From NCBI RefSeq assembly GCF_002869765.1, contig NZ_PNOR01000002.1, forward strand, positions 1 through 64,000: a DNA stretch of 64,000 nt, read 5' to 3'. Origin of the DNA: Deinococcus planocerae (GTDB lineage Bacteria; Deinococcota; Deinococci; Deinococcales; Deinococcaceae). How positions within the stretch are numbered: position 1 is the stretch's first letter; every line of letters begins with the position of its first letter. The position numbers and the translations under genes were made by a program. Of this stretch, positions 61,963-64,000 are shown in pieces. Under the pieces are notes generated by a model. It did not search any database. It saw only the letters and a program-made list of their open reading frames with translations, and was not told the origin of the DNA.

Positions 61963-63756
61963 CTACCTCCCGCCGCCGCCCGCCGTGACGCCCGTCACCA
62001 GCGCCTCCCGGATGCCCTGGGCGATGCCGAGCGCCATCCGGTCGAGGTAGGTGGGATTCTGGAGGTTGAGGCCGTCAATCGGGTGACTCGTGTACCCGAT
62101 CTCGATCAGCGCGGCGGGAATGCGGCTGTTTCTCAGCACTGCCAGCGAACGACTGTTTTTCAGGCCCTGCGAGAACGCGCCCGTGACCGTGATGACGTTC
62201 TTCTGGATCAGGGCCGCGAAGCTGCTGGAGAGCGGGTGGTTAGGATTCCACCAGGTCTCCACCCCGTAGCCCCTCAGGGCGCTGGCCGGCGGCATGGCGT
62301 TGACGTGGATGCTCAGGTAAAGCTGGGTGCCGGGCGTGCCCAGCCCCGCCCACTGGTTCAGGTCCGTGGCCTTGTCCGGCGCGAGTTCCCGGTCGGTCTC
62401 GCGGGTCATCACCACCTCTACCCCGGCGCGGCGCAGCAGGTCACGCACCCGCAGGGCCACGTCCAGCGCCACCTGCTTCTCGACGACCGCGCCGACGCCC
62501 CCGGAGTCATGGCCGCCGTGCCCGGGGTCAATCACCACGCGCGGTCTCACCAGGGTCGCGCTGGAGGCCAGGAGCGCCGTACCGCGCAGGGTCTGGAGGG
62601 GTGGCACGGCGGCCACCACCTGCTCACGCGGGGTCAGCGGCGTGAGGTCCGCCAGGGCGGGTGAAAGGTCGATGGCGAGGCGGGAGCGGTCGCTGCCCGC
62701 CAGCGGCGGGACGAGCTGCGCGCGCCACCCGCTGCGCTCGGTCAGGGTCGTGCCGGTGAGTAGCGTCACCACGGCCCCGTCCGGGGTGGGCTCGACGCGC
62801 CAGGCTCGCACCTCAGGGGTCACCTGCTGCGCGGAGAGGGCCGCCGCGCTCACGCCGCTCAGCTCCACCCGCAGGCCCACCCCGCCGGGTACCAGGCGGT
62901 AGCGGGTGCCGGGCGGCAGGTCCAGCACCACGTGGGTCAGGCCAGGGGTCTGGCCCAGCCGGGGCAGCGTGAGCGCGGCTCCGGGCTGAAGCGCCCCCGG
63001 GGCCTGCCCGCTCAGGGCGCTGGGCTGCCCCGGCTCCTGTCCCGGCACCGCGGGAGGCGGTGCCGGCGCGGCCACCCCGGAGGTGGCGGACAGGGCGTCA
63101 CTGGGGGTCAGGCCCTCGGGAACGGCGGGGCGGGAGGCCAGCGGGCCAGGCGGACGGGAGGGCGCGGCGGCCGTCGTCGGGCCGTTCTGGGAAGCGGCGG
63201 TCAGGTGGCCCGCCTCCGTCCCGGGGGCGGGCGGCGCGCTGCTCGGGCGGGCCAGGGCCCGCAGGGAATCCCCCGCGCCTCCCAGCAGGGTCGGCCCGAA
63301 ATCCAGGATCAGCACCCTGGAGCCGCTGGCAATCGTGGCCTCGCTGGCCCACCACCCGTCCGAGGAGGAGAGCGGGAACGGCGTGGCGAGCAGCACCTGA
63401 TGTCCCACGGCCCGGTATCCCGTCACGCTGGGGCCCAGGCCCGCCCGCGTCCGGGGCACCACCCGGGCGCCGAACACGTCGAGGCGCAACCCCCCGGCGG
63501 TGGGGGTGAGCCGGTACGTGATGCCCGCGGCCAGGTCGAACACCACCCGCGTCTTGCCGCGGTCACTGCTGAAGCGGGGGTTGCCGAAGGTCACCCCGGC
63601 GGCCGTGGGTGTCCCTGGCCCGATGGAATGAGGGGCGCCTCCGGTGGCCTCCGGCGTGCTGACGCTCGGCGCAGGCGGGCTGTCCTGGAGAGGGCTGGCC
63701 TGGGCCGCGGCCCACGAGCCGAACAGGCCGCAGGAGAGGGTGACGGCCCGGAGCAC
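61963..63756 (-). CDS. Secreted N-acetylmuramoyl-L-alanine amidase with AMIN-like repeats
   Basis: The frame is open from 63981; I take a GTG at 63756 just before the signal peptide (LRAVTLSCGLFGSWAAAQA), though the ribosome site is weak. The 597-residue product has two AMIN-like beta domains (KTRVVFDLAAGITYRLTPTAGGLRLDVFG near the start; LTHVVLDLPPGTRYRLVPGGVGLRVELSG near residue 300) joined by a Pro/Ala linker, and a C-terminal Amidase_3. The zinc site is VVIDPGHGGHDSG, VVEKQVALDVA and LYLSIHVNAM, and the catalytic Glu is in AALIEIGYTSH. It cleaves peptidoglycan stem peptides. Confidence 0.85.
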   Translation of the reverse strand: MLRAVTLSCGLFGSWAAAQASPLQDSPPAPSVSTPEATGGAPHSIGPGTPTAAGVTFGNPRFSSDRGKTRVVFDLAAGITYRLTPTAGGLRLDVFGARVVPRTRAGLGPSVTGYRAVGHQVLLATPFPLSSSDGWWASEATIASGSRVLILDFGPTLLGGAGDSLRALARPSSAPPAPGTEAGHLTAASQNGPTTAAAPSRPPGPLASRPAVPEGLTPSDALSATSGVAAPAPPPAVPGQEPGQPSALSGQAPGALQPGAALTLPRLGQTPGLTHVVLDLPPGTRYRLVPGGVGLRVELSGVSAAALSAQQVTPEVRAWRVEPTPDGAVVTLLTGTTLTERSGWRAQLVPPLAGSDRSRLAIDLSPALADLTPLTPREQVVAAVPPLQTLRGTALLASSATLVRPRVVIDPGHGGHDSGGVGAVVEKQVALDVALRVRDLLRRAGVEVVMTRETDRELAPDKATDLNQWAGLGTPGTQLYLSIHVNAMPPASALRGYGVETWWNPNHPLSSSFAALIQKNVITVTGAFSQGLKNSRSLAVLRNSRIPAALIEIGYTSHPIDGLNLQNPTYLDRMALGIAQGIREALVTGVTAGGGGR

Positions 63757-64000
63757 CTGGAGTGGGGGGTTCGGCGGGGAACCGGGTCCATCCACCTCTG
63801 GACCCTTCAGGCGCCGCCGGTCTTCTGCGGGCCGTGGGGTCGGGTGGGAAGACGTGCCGGTTGAAACGGGCGCTGCTGGGTGGATTCCTGCTGGATGGCG
63901 TCTCCATGCCCGAAGCGGCCCAGCGGTCAGTGAGAGGGCCACCGGGCACAAGGGCGACGAGACCGTCCGTCCCTGGGCCACGGGGTCAGGACGCCCACCG

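Overview
The window looks like a plasmid or megaplasmid of a Deinococcus-type bacterium. Base composition is visibly GC-rich, and many genes have a TANNNT -10 element 5-9 nt before the start codon (leaderless mRNAs, common in Deinococcus). The gene set is deinococcal: a lysine/alanine-tailed HU, DtxR/MntR-MntH, FTR1, secreted C39-like peptidases, and a RepA-type initiator beside phased iterons. Species-level assignment is inference; nothing was searched.

Layout. 1-6500: replicon. Eleven iterons (313-654), then a minus-strand operon ending in repA: winged-helix gene (frameshifted), unknown, orphan MshEN (GspE N-terminal) protein, unknown, primase-polymerase, initiator. 6860-12771: a STAND/TPR/winged-helix regulator, small unknowns, a C39-like peptidase and a CPBP membrane protease. 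12914-18657: a minus-strand run with a HEAGH metallopeptidase, tyrosine recombinase, wHTH protein, secreted VirB9/CpaC-like protein, DUF2227 membrane protein and a second orphan MshEN protein. 19069-25711: membrane protein, HU, Asp-box beta-propeller with CcdA-like thiol transporter, WYL regulator, VOC protein, AlkA-type glycosylase, methyltransferase. 25946-31221: LysM-C39 protein, then an AAA+ ATPase/intracellular subtilase pair, the strongest candidate for an uncharacterised conflict system. 31832-42320: metal homeostasis and export: CzrA-like ArsR with MFS exporter, DUF4396 plus two-domain multicopper oxidase, MntR-MntH, a broken ArsR gene, LysE exporter.

42394-49435: a nuclease-NACHT STAND protein, a copper locus (DUF2946, YcnI, CopC, CopD), and an Xre/RES toxin-antitoxin pair. 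49640-54307: a C39-TPR protein, an electron-transfer/copper operon (YtkA-like lipoprotein, NapH/CcoG-like 4Fe-4S membrane protein) and a TlpA-like thioredoxin. 54308-55463: gene-poor DNA with striking nested inverted repeats. 55464-60185: an FTR1 iron-uptake operon coupled to a hydantoinase/oxoprolinase gene. 60661-63756: a YibE/F-like membrane protein interrupted by an in-frame stop, and a secreted AMIN-Amidase_3 peptidoglycan hydrolase.

Themes: transition-metal handling (Mn, Fe, Cu, probably Zn/Co), cell-envelope peptidases, and immunity or stability modules (NACHT nuclease, AAA-subtilase, RES-Xre, recombinase-peptidase).
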